A stretch of 64,000 bases of DNA, taken from VAZQ01 sp035693615 (lineage in GTDB: Bacteria; Pseudomonadota; Alphaproteobacteria; Rhizobiales; Xanthobacteraceae). Within the stretch, counting starts at the first letter, position 1, and each line of letters begins with the position of its first letter. The position numbers and the translations under genes were made by a program. Positions 43,764 through 52,035 of this stretch are shown here, one piece after another. The notes below the pieces were generated by a model. The model was not told the origin of the DNA. It ran no database searches and was given only the letters and a program-made list of their open reading frames with translations. The DNA lies in contig DASSGH010000043.1 of assembly GCA_035693615.1 (NCBI GenBank), forward strand, positions 62,001 to 126,000, read 5' to 3'.

Positions 43764-44246
43764 TCAGGCGCGATGGTAGGGGTGTCCCGCGAGAATGGTC
43801 ACCGCGCGGTAGAGCTGCTCCAACAGCATGATGCGGATCAATTGATGCGGCCAGGTCGCCGCGCCGAAGGCAACCGCAAGACTTGCCTTTTCCTTCAGGC
43901 TTGGCGCGAGCCCGTCGGCGGCGCCGATGATGAACACGACCGCGGGCTTGTTCTGCCGCCGCCAGTCGTGCAGCCGCCCGGCGAACGCGGCGCTGCTCAT
44001 GCTCTCGCCGCGCGCATCCAAGATCACGCTGATCGCCCCCTCGGGGATGAGGTTGGCGACGGCGATCGATTCTTCGAGCATGCGCCGGTCGGCTTCGCCG
44101 GCACGGCTCTCCTTGATCTCGACGATATCGACGGCGCTCAAGCCGGCGCTGCGACCGGCGTCGGCCGCGCGCTTGCGGTAGCGCTCGGCAAGCTCACGCT
44201 CGGGACCCTGCTTCAAGCGGCCGACGGCGGCGACCACGACGCGCAT
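43764..44246 (-). CDS. rlmH: 23S rRNA pseudouridine(1915) N3-methyltransferase RlmH
   Basis: A 160-residue SPOUT methyltransferase with the knot region VVFIIGAADGL (SAM pocket) and the C-terminal LAFGAATWPHQLIRIMLLEQLYRAVTILAGHPYHRA-type end, read here as AVFGA...YHRA in the usual places. It methylates pseudouridine 1915 in helix 69 of 23S rRNA. ATG 44246 gives the family start MRVVVAAVGRLKQGPE. rsfS lies 71 nt upstream on the same strand. Confidence 0.94.
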   Translation of the reverse strand: MRVVVAAVGRLKQGPERELAERYRKRAADAGRSAGLSAVDIVEIKESRAGEADRRMLEESIAVANLIPEGAISVILDARGESMSSAAFAGRLHDWRRQNKPAVVFIIGAADGLAPSLKEKASLAVAFGAATWPHQLIRIMLLEQLYRAVTILAGHPYHRA

Positions 44247-44317
44247 GCGTGACGATACGCATGGATCATGGGTCGGCTCAAGCCGTTCAGGCGCACGGAC
44301 CGATACCGCCGCGGCCG

Positions 44318-44752
44318 TTAGCTCGCCCGCGACCCATTGCGTCCGGCCGACGCCCACATCTTCTCGAGATTGTAGAAGGCGCGGACTTCGGGCCGGAACA
44401 CGTGGACGATGACGTCGCCGGCGTCGATGAGCACCCAGTCGCAGTGCGGCATGCCTTCCACGCGCGCGTCGGGCACGCCGGCCGCGGCCAGGTCTTCCAG
44501 CACGCGATCGGCGATCGAGCCGACATGGCGGTTCGACCTTCCCGAGGTCACAACCATGGCGTCCGCGATCGTCGATTTGCCGGTGAGGTCGATGGTGACG
44601 GTATCCTCGGCCTTCATGTCGTCGAGGCGTGCGAGGACCATGCGAAGAATCTCCTCGGCGTCAGGTCGCACCTGGGAGATGGGTTCGGCGGCGCCGTGGG
44701 CGCCAGCGCGAGAGACTGCAGGTGTCGGCAGGGGTCCTTTCCTTTCGTTCAT
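44318..44752 (-). CDS. rsfS: Ribosomal silencing factor RsfS
   Basis: A 144-residue RsfS/Iojap protein that binds L14 (uL14) and blocks subunit joining in starvation. The core runs from ILRMVLARLDDMKAEDTVTIDL through VVTSGRSNRHVGSIADRVLEDL and the end WVLIDAGDVIVHVFRPEVRAFYNLEKMW. The ~28-residue N-terminal extension is low-complexity and the start could be downstream. nadD is 52 nt upstream. Confidence 0.94.
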   Translation of the reverse strand: MNERKGPLPTPAVSRAGAHGAAEPISQVRPDAEEILRMVLARLDDMKAEDTVTIDLTGKSTIADAMVVTSGRSNRHVGSIADRVLEDLAAAGVPDARVEGMPHCDWVLIDAGDVIVHVFRPEVRAFYNLEKMWASAGRNGSRAS

Positions 44753-44804
44753 CGCCCCGCGCGAAGCGAAGCAAGCCTAAGATAGGCACGGCCGGTTAAC
44801 GGTT

Positions 44805-45500
44805 TCAACCAGCCGCCGTTCCACAATCCCCATACTGTGGCGCTTTCGCATCAGTTCTATGCCGGGCGGCGCGCAAAGCCGTCGACGACAGCGGCGATTT
44901 AAGCCCATGGAGGTAAACCCAGGCCGGCGGCTTGCGGTAAGGCAGAGACTTCGCCGCCGACTCCGGGATGCGCGCGCGCGAGAGCGCGTGGCTCGCCGGG
45001 CTGGCGCCGGCATAAAGGCTGGGGCCGAGCCGATCGACAACCGCGATCGGCACCACGGATGCGATCCCGCGCCATCGTTGCCAACGGTGGAAGCTGCGCA
45101 GATTGTCCGCGCCCATGATCCAGACAAAGCGGACGCCTGGGCAGTGGCGGCGCAAATAGGTGAGGGTCTCGTAGGTATATGGCGTGCCGATTTGCGCCTC
45201 GAGGTCGGTGATATCGATGCGGGGATGGCGCGCAAGCGCCTCAGCGGCGACGATCCGATGTGCGAGGGGGGCAAGCCCGCGCGTGTCTTTGAGCGGATTG
45301 CCCGGCGTCACCAGCCACCACACGCGGTCGAGATCGAGCCGCTTCATCGCCAGCAGAGAGGCGCCGAGATGCGCCTCGTGCGGTGGGTCGAACGTGCCGC
45401 CGAATAGGCCGATGCGCATCCCCGGGGCGTGGGCAGGCAGCACGATGCGCGGCGCTGCCGCTAAAACCTTTTGCCCTTGCCTGGATCTTGGATGGGTCAT
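44805..45500 (-). CDS. nadD: Nicotinate-nucleotide adenylyltransferase NadD
   Basis: A 231-residue (or shorter) enzyme that makes deamido-NAD from nicotinate mononucleotide. GLFGGTFDPPHEAHL (31-45) holds the nucleotidyl-transfer histidines His41 and His44; WIMGADNLRSFHRWQRW and the C-terminal SSTALR motif (here SPLSSTALR) are standard. The ATG at 45500 lies inside the hairpin of a repeat (45490-45527), so the first codons may be recent; an in-frame Met at 45419 (MRIGLFGG) would skip the extension. Part of proA-nadD-rsfS-rlmH. Confidence 0.92.
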   Translation of the reverse strand: MTHPRSRQGQKVLAAAPRIVLPAHAPGMRIGLFGGTFDPPHEAHLGASLLAMKRLDLDRVWWLVTPGNPLKDTRGLAPLAHRIVAAEALARHPRIDITDLEAQIGTPYTYETLTYLRRHCPGVRFVWIMGADNLRSFHRWQRWRGIASVVPIAVVDRLGPSLYAGASPASHALSRARIPESAAKSLPYRKPPAWVYLHGLKSPLSSTALRAARHRTDAKAPQYGDCGTAAG

Positions 45501-45654
45501 TGCCGAGGCTGACCCGGCAACCCATCCTCTTCGTCAAGGCATGGTTGCGAATAAAGATGGACTTGCAGCTCGTAAGCGAGTCTACGCGCGTCCATAGCCC
45601 GTCGAAGACGGGCGTGAACGCCCTTGACGACGCGCTTCTGCCCGTGGGTGACAC
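45490..45654. repeat. Second repeat family, copy A, in the proA-nadD gap
   Basis: Left part: hairpin GGATGGG (45490-45496), TCA bulge, TTGCCG, 9-nt loop, CGGCAA, CCCATCC (to 45527). Right part (45554-45654): a stretch starting AAGATGGAC, with TCGTAAGCG, TACGCGCGT, GACGCGCTT and ending GGGTGACAC, which re-occurs in order at 52787-52854. The remaining gap to proA shows nothing else. The element is placed between two co-directional core genes and overlaps the nadD start. Confidence 0.65.
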
Positions 45655-45744
45655 GTGTGGCTACGTCTCGAATGTAGCGAGCCGGAAAACCCGCTTGACC
45701 CTCTGCCCGTGTGGGAGGGGGTTGCGCCGGCGCAAGCGATGTCG

Positions 45745-47034
45745 TCACGGTCTGATTTGCCCCGAGCCGCGCACGCGATACTTGAAACTCGTCAGTTGCT
45801 CGACGCCGACCGGTCCGCGCGCGTGGAAACGGCCGGTGGCGATGCCGATCTCGGCGCCGAATCCGAACTCGCCGCCGTCGGCGAATTGGGTCGACGCGTT
45901 GTGCAAGACGATCGCGGAATCGACCTCGCGGAGAAACTTGTCCGCCGCGGCGCCATCCTCCGTGACAATCGAGTCGGTGTGATGCGAGCCGAAGCGCTCG
46001 ATATGTCTGATCGCGCCGTCCACGCCATCGACCACCTTGGCCGAGATGACGGCATCGAGATACTCAGTCGACCAGTCCTGCTCGCTCGCCGGCTTCACGC
46101 GCCGGTCCGTTGCGCGCGTCGCCTCGTCGCCGCGCACCTCGCAGCCGGCGTCGAGCAGCATGGTGACGAGGGGCTTGAGGTGCGTCGCTGCTACGGCGCG
46201 ATCGACAAGCAGCGTCTCGGCCGCGCCACACACGCCGGTGCGCCGCATCTTGGCGTTGCGCACGATCGTCTGTGCCATATCGAGCTTGGCCGCCTTGTCG
46301 ACGTAGACGTGGCAAACGCCTTCGAGGTGGGCGAACACCGGCACGCTCGCCTCGCTCTGCACCCGCGCGACCAGGCTCTTGCCGCCGCGCGGCACGATCA
46401 CGTCGATCGCGCCGTCCAGGCCGGAAAGCATCATCCCTACGGCGGAGCGGTCGCGGCTCGGCACGAGCGCGATCGCAGCCTCGGGTAGCGACGCCGCGCG
46501 CATGCCTTCGACCAGCGCGCCGTGAATCGCTTGGTTCGAACGATAGCTTTCCGAGCCGCCCCGCAGGATCGCCGCATTGCCTGCCTTGAGGCAGAGCGAG
46601 GCGGCGTCGGCGGTCACGTTGGGCCGGCTCTCGTAAATAATACCGATGACGCCGATTGGAACGCGCACGCGCTCGATGGTCATGCCGTTCGGCCGAGTCC
46701 AGCGCTCGGTCACCGCGCCGACCGGATCGGTGAGCGCGCGCACGATGTCGAGCGCATCGGCCATGGCGGCCACGCGCCGCCCGTCAAGCGCAAGGCGGTC
46801 GAGAAACGCCGGCGTCGCGCCCGCGGCCTTTGCCTCGGCCATGTCCTCGGCATTGGCGGCGAGGATCTGCGCCTGCCGGGCGCGAATCGCCTCCGCCATG
46901 GCGGCGAGCGCACTGTCCTTTTGCGCCGTCCGCGCGAGCGCGAGCACACGCGCGGCGCTTTTCGCCCGCGCGCCGGTTTCGCGCATCAGCGCGGCGATGT
47001 TTGACGCTTCGACCGTCTTGAGCGGCGCGGTCAT
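45745..47034 (-). CDS. proA: Gamma-glutamyl phosphate reductase ProA
   Basis: A 429-residue aldehyde-dehydrogenase-fold enzyme, second step of proline synthesis. VPIGVIGIIYESRPNVTADAASLCLKAGNAAILRGGSE is the NADPH-binding section and the catalytic cysteine is Cys269 in RRTGVCGAAE. In many relatives obgE and proB lie directly upstream; here the upstream neighbour is a divergent SDR gene, so the synteny is broken at about 47.04 kb. The start could also be Met17. Confidence 0.95.
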   Translation of the reverse strand: MTAPLKTVEASNIAALMRETGARAKSAARVLALARTAQKDSALAAMAEAIRARQAQILAANAEDMAEAKAAGATPAFLDRLALDGRRVAAMADALDIVRALTDPVGAVTERWTRPNGMTIERVRVPIGVIGIIYESRPNVTADAASLCLKAGNAAILRGGSESYRSNQAIHGALVEGMRAASLPEAAIALVPSRDRSAVGMMLSGLDGAIDVIVPRGGKSLVARVQSEASVPVFAHLEGVCHVYVDKAAKLDMAQTIVRNAKMRRTGVCGAAETLLVDRAVAATHLKPLVTMLLDAGCEVRGDEATRATDRRVKPASEQDWSTEYLDAVISAKVVDGVDGAIRHIERFGSHHTDSIVTEDGAAADKFLREVDSAIVLHNASTQFADGGEFGFGAEIGIATGRFHARGPVGVEQLTSFKYRVRGSGQIRP

Positions 47035-47155
47035 GACGAGATCCGTTTTCCTGGCATTTGTCCTACCATGTTCGCGGCAGTCCCGCGAGGCCGGCTTCCT
47101 TGCGACATGCCATTGGCAAATGTAATGACAGCGGGGCGCAGCCGATGGGCCGACA

Positions 47156-47902
47156 ATGAAGCTTAAAAATCAGGTGGCGGTGGTGACCGGCGCCGGCCGC
47201 AATATCGGCGAAGAGATCGCCAAGCTGTTCGCCGCCGAAGGCGCCAAGGTTGCCGTCGTCGACATCGACAGGCCGCGCGGCGAGCGGGTCGTGGCCGGGA
47301 TCAGAGCAGATGGCGGGGAAGCCGAGCTGTTCCCCGCCGATGTCTCCAACGGCGGCGACGTCGCCGCCGTTGTCGGGGCGGTCGTCGAGCGCTTCGGCCG
47401 CATCGACGTTCTCGTCAACAACGTCGCGATCTCGGACAACAAGCACATCTTCGACATCAGCGAGGAGGAGTGGGACCGCGTCATGGCGGTGACGCTCAAG
47501 AGCCAGTTCCTCATGGGCAAGCACGTCGGCCTGCAGATGGCCAAACAAGGCACCGGCGGGCGCATCATCAATATCGGATCGACCTCTGGGTTCATGGGCA
47601 GAAGCCGCGCGCTCGCCTATTCCGCCGCGAAGGGCGGCGTTGCGAATTTGACGCGTGCCATGGCAGCGCAACTTGCGCCCCACAAGATCAGGGTGAACGC
47701 CATCGTGCCCAACAAGATCGGCTCGCCTGTCGGCAAGGATGAGTTCGACCCCTCGCGGCCGGTGCCGAACATGGCCAAGCGGCCCGGCCAACCGCAAGAG
47801 GCGGCCAAGGCGGTGCTGTTCCTGGCCAGCGAGGACTCCTCGTTCGTTTACGGCGCCAATCTGTTCGTCGACGGCGGCGTGTCGGCGATGGATTTATCGT
47901 GA
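47156..47902 (+). CDS. SDR-family oxidoreductase
   Basis: A 248-residue short-chain dehydrogenase. Cofactor loop TGAGRNIG (11-18) with acidic Asp36 after VAVVDID favours NAD; NNVA is at 88-91, and the catalytic set is Ser142, Tyr155 and Lys159 (YSAAK). The C-terminal FLASEDSSFVYGANLFVDGGVSAMDL is typical. Substrate unknown. It is the first gene of the accessory region, divergent from proA and convergent with the FAD reductase gene (13 nt apart). Confidence 0.9.
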   Translation: MKLKNQVAVVTGAGRNIGEEIAKLFAAEGAKVAVVDIDRPRGERVVAGIRADGGEAELFPADVSNGGDVAAVVGAVVERFGRIDVLVNNVAISDNKHIFDISEEEWDRVMAVTLKSQFLMGKHVGLQMAKQGTGGRIINIGSTSGFMGRSRALAYSAAKGGVANLTRAMAAQLAPHKIRVNAIVPNKIGSPVGKDEFDPSRPVPNMAKRPGQPQEAAKAVLFLASEDSSFVYGANLFVDGGVSAMDLS

Positions 47903-47915
47903 TCAGGATTCGCCC

Positions 47916-49142
47916 TCACGCCTTCGCCTTGAGCAGGCTCGCGAGCGGCTTGCTGGGGTCGGAAAGCTCCGCCGCATCGACCGGGATGCTGCGCTCGATC
48001 AGTCGCCGCGCCAGCGCAATTTCGCGCTGGGCATTGATCCCCCACGCATAGACAACCCGCGGGCCGTCGAGCTCGAACATGAGCACCCCATCGCCGGCGA
48101 GCGGCCGGCGCACGCGCTCGCCCGGTTCCGCCGCCGGCCAGCCCACGCCCTGGATGTACATGTCATGCTGCTCCGACCAAAACGAGGGCACGGCGGCATA
48201 GGCCACATCGCCGCCGGCGGCGTTGCGGCCGGCAATCGCCCCATGCTCCTGGGCATGCCGCCAGTTCTCCAGCCGCATCGATCCGTGCGGTCCGGGAAAG
48301 CGCGCGCAGTCGCCCGCCGCGAAGACCGCGGGATCGCTGGTGCGCGCATGGCGATCAACCATGATGCCGTCTTGCGCTGGAAGTCCCGCCTCCCTCGCCA
48401 GACGATCGTCGGGCACGACGCCGGCGCCGACGACGATGAGATCGGCCGTGATGGCGCCCCGCTGCGTCTCGACCGCGAGGCGGCCGTCGGCAAGCTCGCG
48501 TAACTCGCGCGGTGCGGTATCGATGCAGAGATCGACGCCGCGCGTGGCGTGGCGCTCGTGAATCAAGGCGGAGATCTCCGCGTTGCAGGCCCGCGCGAGG
48601 ATGCGCGGCGCGATCTCGATCACGCTCGTCTTGACGCCGAGCTCCGCGGCGGAAGCAGCCACCTCCAGCCCGATGAGCCCGCCGCCGATGACGAGAAGCG
48701 CCCGGCTCTGGTGCAGCCGCGCCTTCACCGCGCGGGCGTCCGCCTCGGTGCGCAGATAATGAATGCCGCCGCGCCCCGGCGGGAACATCGGCAGAACGCG
48801 GTTGATCGAACCGGTGGCAAGCACGAGCGCGTCGTAGCCGATGCGCGCGCCTGTCTCCGTCACCACCGTGCGCGCGCTGCGGTCGACTGCCTTGACCGCG
48901 CTGCCGAGCGCGAGGCGCACGCCGTGGGCCGCAACGCCCTTCGGGCCCGCGATTGGTGCGTCCTCGGGCAGCGCCTTACCCGTGAGCACGGCCTTCGACA
49001 GCGGCGGCTTCTCGTACGGCTCCTGCCGTTCGTCGCCGATGAGGACGACCTCGGCGGCGCTGTCCTGTTGCTTCGCTGCGAGCGCGGCGGCCACGCCCGC
49101 CGGTCCGCCGCCGACAACGACGATTCGGCGTCCGCCGCTCAC
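47916..49142 (-). CDS. FAD-dependent NAD(P)H oxidoreductase, ferredoxin/rubredoxin-reductase type
   Basis: A 408-residue pyridine-nucleotide-disulfide-fold reductase. GGGPAGVAAALAA binds FAD, LVIGGGLIGLEVAASAAELG binds NAD(P), FAAGDCARFP is the second FAD contact, and a C-terminal reductase domain follows (SFWSEQHDMYIQGVGWPA). It lacks a redox CxxC, so it should reduce a ferredoxin or similar partner; no such partner or Rieske oxygenase gene is seen beside it. I chose GTG 49142 with GGAGGG 6 nt upstream; the frame is open another 198 nt without support. Confidence 0.87.
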   Translation of the reverse strand: MSGGRRIVVVGGGPAGVAAALAAKQQDSAAEVVLIGDERQEPYEKPPLSKAVLTGKALPEDAPIAGPKGVAAHGVRLALGSAVKAVDRSARTVVTETGARIGYDALVLATGSINRVLPMFPPGRGGIHYLRTEADARAVKARLHQSRALLVIGGGLIGLEVAASAAELGVKTSVIEIAPRILARACNAEISALIHERHATRGVDLCIDTAPRELRELADGRLAVETQRGAITADLIVVGAGVVPDDRLAREAGLPAQDGIMVDRHARTSDPAVFAAGDCARFPGPHGSMRLENWRHAQEHGAIAGRNAAGGDVAYAAVPSFWSEQHDMYIQGVGWPAAEPGERVRRPLAGDGVLMFELDGPRVVYAWGINAQREIALARRLIERSIPVDAAELSDPSKPLASLLKAKA

Positions 49143-49209
49143 GCGGGCCCTCCGGGCGCGTGCACGGCACCACGGCGGGAGCACGCAAGCATAACTCTTG
49201 CAGCCGCCG

Positions 49210-49722
49210 TCATGCTCGCAGCGCCGACAACATCTCCTCGATGTACTCGTCGCTATTGGCGACGACAAGCATCGACGCGTAGGGCCGCAAGGTCGCCAGT
49301 GTTTTCGACAGCGCCTCGTCTGACTGCTGTTCGCTGCCAATGATCAGCGCCATGGTCATCACCTTGCGCGCGGCGCAAGCCTCGCCGATGACGGCGGCCG
49401 CTTGTGCGCTGCTGCCTGCAGTCGACACCATCACCACGAGGTCGGCGCCCGCCACCTCCTCGACCAGCGCCTTGGCGCGGCCGGCGAGGTCGCCGAGCCA
49501 CGCCTGCATCGACCAGCTATCTCCGCCGCGCGGGGCGCCCTCGAACTTGATCGAGGTGAAGAACGTGGCGCGTTGCCACGCCCGTTGCGCGACGCGCTTG
49601 ACCACCCGTTCGCTCGGCGTATCCAGCGCAACCACCTTGACGATGCGCGGCTTGGAGTTGGGATAATCGACCCGAAAGCGGGCCTCAGCGGCGGAGCTCA
49701 TGCGTGCGCTTTCGCTGTCCAT
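49210..49722 (-). CDS. Hypothetical protein, possibly a worn FtsZ/tubulin-type Rossmann fold
   Basis: A 170-residue protein I do not recognise. KPRIVKVVALDTPSERVVKRVAQRAW and then ADLVVMVSTAGSSAQAAAVIGEACAARKVMTMALIIG follow the order of the first FtsZ strand and the FtsZ glycine-box region (V-TAG-...-I-A-A-x-K-x-x-T-x-A-V-V), but the GTP-binding glycines are mostly replaced (TAGSSAQ instead of GGGTG). So this is at best a distant, non-GTP-binding relative; the similarity may be chance. ATG 49722 has GGAGAAG 7 nt upstream. It probably shares a transcript with the FAD reductase 67 nt downstream. Confidence 0.6.
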   Translation of the reverse strand: MDSESARMSSAAEARFRVDYPNSKPRIVKVVALDTPSERVVKRVAQRAWQRATFFTSIKFEGAPRGGDSWSMQAWLGDLAGRAKALVEEVAGADLVVMVSTAGSSAQAAAVIGEACAARKVMTMALIIGSEQQSDEALSKTLATLRPYASMLVVANSDEYIEEMLSALRA

Positions 49723-50055
49723 GCTCGCTTCTCCACGCCCACCACCGCGACATGTGGCGGCGGTTCTCCCGTTCCGTCGCCGGTAATAGCATCTTGGCCC
49801 AGCCGGCCGCGACGAGCAACGATTTGGAACTATGAAAGGATCGGCCGACGGAAGTTTCTTTACACCAACGGCCGAAAGTTCGTGCACGCGCTTGGACAAG
49901 TCTATATCTTGGATCAGTATCGGCGGGATTAGGAGCATCCTAGTCAGAGTCCAATTTCCTCGCGCTGGCCGCCGTTTCGCACCACTTGAGCGGCGGAGCA
50001 CAGATCCGCTCTCTGCGAAAGACGCGCCGTGGATCGAAAGTGAGGGGGCAACTCG
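49723..50055. promoter_or_regulatory. 333-nt divergent intergenic region
   Basis: No gene is seen. It lies between the minus-strand hypothetical gene and the plus-strand radical SAM gene, so it holds both promoters. TTGGAC followed 17 nt later by CAGTAT (about 49893-49921) is a weak plus-strand promoter candidate. Nothing else stands out. Confidence 0.35.
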
Positions 50056-51960
50056 ATGGGGGAGCCAGTAGCGCTAGCGCGGTCGAGGGAAGCGCCTTCC
50101 TTCGAAACCCCTGCGCAGTATCCAGAGCAAGTCTTTCTGGACTGGACCAGCTATTGCAACGCCAAATGCTTCTTCTGTCCGCGCAACATCGACGGAGGCG
50201 ACTTCGTCCCGCTGGCACAGCTCACCAAGCTCGAGAAGGTGCTGAGCAGCGTCAAGTACTTCAGCATGTCGAGCTCCATTGGCGAGCCGCTGCTCCATCC
50301 GGAATTGCGCCAAATCCTTGAGTGGCTCTATCGAATAAACCCAACGGTATTAGTTCGCGTCACCACGAACGGCACCGCCCTGACGGCAGAAAAGGCGGCG
50401 TGGTTCGCGGGCCATCTCGATTGGTTGTCCATTTCGCTGAACGCCAGCAACGGGCAAGCGCACATGCGCGACATGTTCCCGCACCTGGCTAAGCGCGGCG
50501 TCGATCCTGAGAAAAGGTGGGAGCTGCACCTTCGTCACATCACGGAATTCATTGCCGCGCTGCCCGCCGAAGATCGCCCGCGCGTGCGGCTCAACATGAT
50601 CGCGCATCGGCACAACATCGAGGACATCATCGACTTCATTTATGTCGTCCAGCGAGTGGGCAGTTCGCACGCGACAATAACGAATATCATGGTACATCCG
50701 AACATCGTGGACTGGTCTTTGTACGGGGTCCGAGATCTTTACAACGAGGCCATCGATGCGGCATGCGTGCTTGGCAGCCAGCTCGGGATCCGGGTCGATG
50801 CGTCTCGGTTCCTCACCAGCGTGAAAAGCGCCATCGATCTCGACAGCCGCTGCCGCGAACCCCTCGATGTTGCCTACATCGGCCGCTCGGGCGTCAGCGC
50901 GCCCTGCTGTCAGTGGAGCGAGGAAGGGCTGCTCCAGGACGTCTATTCCGATGGCGAGGGTTTCGACCGGTATTGGAATCAAGACGTCTATCGCCGCCTG
51001 CGGCGGAAGCGCGATCTGGCAAGCTGCCGCGCCTGCAACCTCGGGCGCGTCTTCGACGAGAGCGGATTTCATTTGTCGCCGCAACTGAAGCACGTCCTCA
51101 TCGCTTCGGGGCAGCTGCCGGAAAGTCACCGCGAGAGTGATTATCCGGAGGAGCAGTTGGTCCGGACCTGCGTCGAGAACCGTTTGGACCTCCCGAGCAT
51201 CCGGCACACGCTGCGGGAGCTCGATCTTCCCGTTGAAAAGAGCGAGCAAATTGAGAGCTTGAAACTCGCGGCGCTGCCTGCGCTCGATCAGGCGTGCTGG
51301 GACGCATTCCGCAAGCTCGACGCACCTGCCGGGCCGAGTGACATCTACGTTGCAGGTCCTTTCATGGGGATCGGATGGGGACCTCCCGTCCATGATCCCG
51401 GCCAGAAGATTTCCGCACGGTGGCTCGGGGGCGCGATGGCGGCCTCTATTTTCGTGCGCGTCACGCCTGGCCTTGACTGTGTGATTTACGTCACGAGCGC
51501 GTACCCCTCCGAGATGGAGCGGCGGCTACAGGTTGAGGTGTGCGGCCGTCGCCTCGAGCCGCGGTTTTCGCGCGACGAGGCGGGCCGCACCTTGATCGTC
51601 GCTTTTGTCCCGAATGACCTGACGCGTCTCCACGACGGACGGCTTTGGGTGCGGCTCGCATGCCGCGATGACGCGGGGGAGCCGCTGGCGGGATGGCTTT
51701 TAGTGATGCGGTTCTCGATATCGCAAGCGGACGCGATGGCAGCGGGGCCGGAACAGCTGGTGATTGAACTGGAACGGCTGGTCGCGGAGAATGATGCCTC
51801 GCGCAGGCAACAGGCCGCGCAACTCAGTCAGCTGGAGCAGCAGCTGTCGGAGCGCAACGCCAAATTGGCTGAATTGGAGCGGACCTTGCAAGAGACGTAC
51901 GAGTCGCGGTCGTGGCGGCTGACAGCGCCGCTGCGGAAAATGAAGAAGTGGCTGTTCTGA
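50056..51960 (+). CDS. Radical SAM protein fused to a beta-sandwich-like domain and a coiled coil
   Basis: A 634-residue protein. The radical SAM cluster motif is C34-NAK-C38-FF-C41; a SPASM-like second cysteine set is Cys266, Cys284, Cys285, Cys324 and Cys327. Residues 430-556 (GWGPP, RWLGGAMAASIFVRV, LVIAFVPND-like strands) look like the beta-sandwich seen beside surface-glycan glycosyltransferases. A coiled coil covers 565-617 and the end reads YESRSWRLTAPLRK, a motif frequent at the tail of glycan-assembly enzymes. Substrate unknown; a peptide or glycan modification is possible. GGGGG-like sequence precedes the ATG (AGTGAGGGGGC). Confidence 0.8.
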   Translation: MGEPVALARSREAPSFETPAQYPEQVFLDWTSYCNAKCFFCPRNIDGGDFVPLAQLTKLEKVLSSVKYFSMSSSIGEPLLHPELRQILEWLYRINPTVLVRVTTNGTALTAEKAAWFAGHLDWLSISLNASNGQAHMRDMFPHLAKRGVDPEKRWELHLRHITEFIAALPAEDRPRVRLNMIAHRHNIEDIIDFIYVVQRVGSSHATITNIMVHPNIVDWSLYGVRDLYNEAIDAACVLGSQLGIRVDASRFLTSVKSAIDLDSRCREPLDVAYIGRSGVSAPCCQWSEEGLLQDVYSDGEGFDRYWNQDVYRRLRRKRDLASCRACNLGRVFDESGFHLSPQLKHVLIASGQLPESHRESDYPEEQLVRTCVENRLDLPSIRHTLRELDLPVEKSEQIESLKLAALPALDQACWDAFRKLDAPAGPSDIYVAGPFMGIGWGPPVHDPGQKISARWLGGAMAASIFVRVTPGLDCVIYVTSAYPSEMERRLQVEVCGRRLEPRFSRDEAGRTLIVAFVPNDLTRLHDGRLWVRLACRDDAGEPLAGWLLVMRFSISQADAMAAGPEQLVIELERLVAENDASRRQQAAQLSQLEQQLSERNAKLAELERTLQETYESRSWRLTAPLRKMKKWLF

Positions 51961-52035
51961 CGCGAAGACACCGCGAGCATACCCGAACAAATTTGAAGCG
52001 TTGCCCTCCAATGAGCAACCATCTGGGACTTTGGA

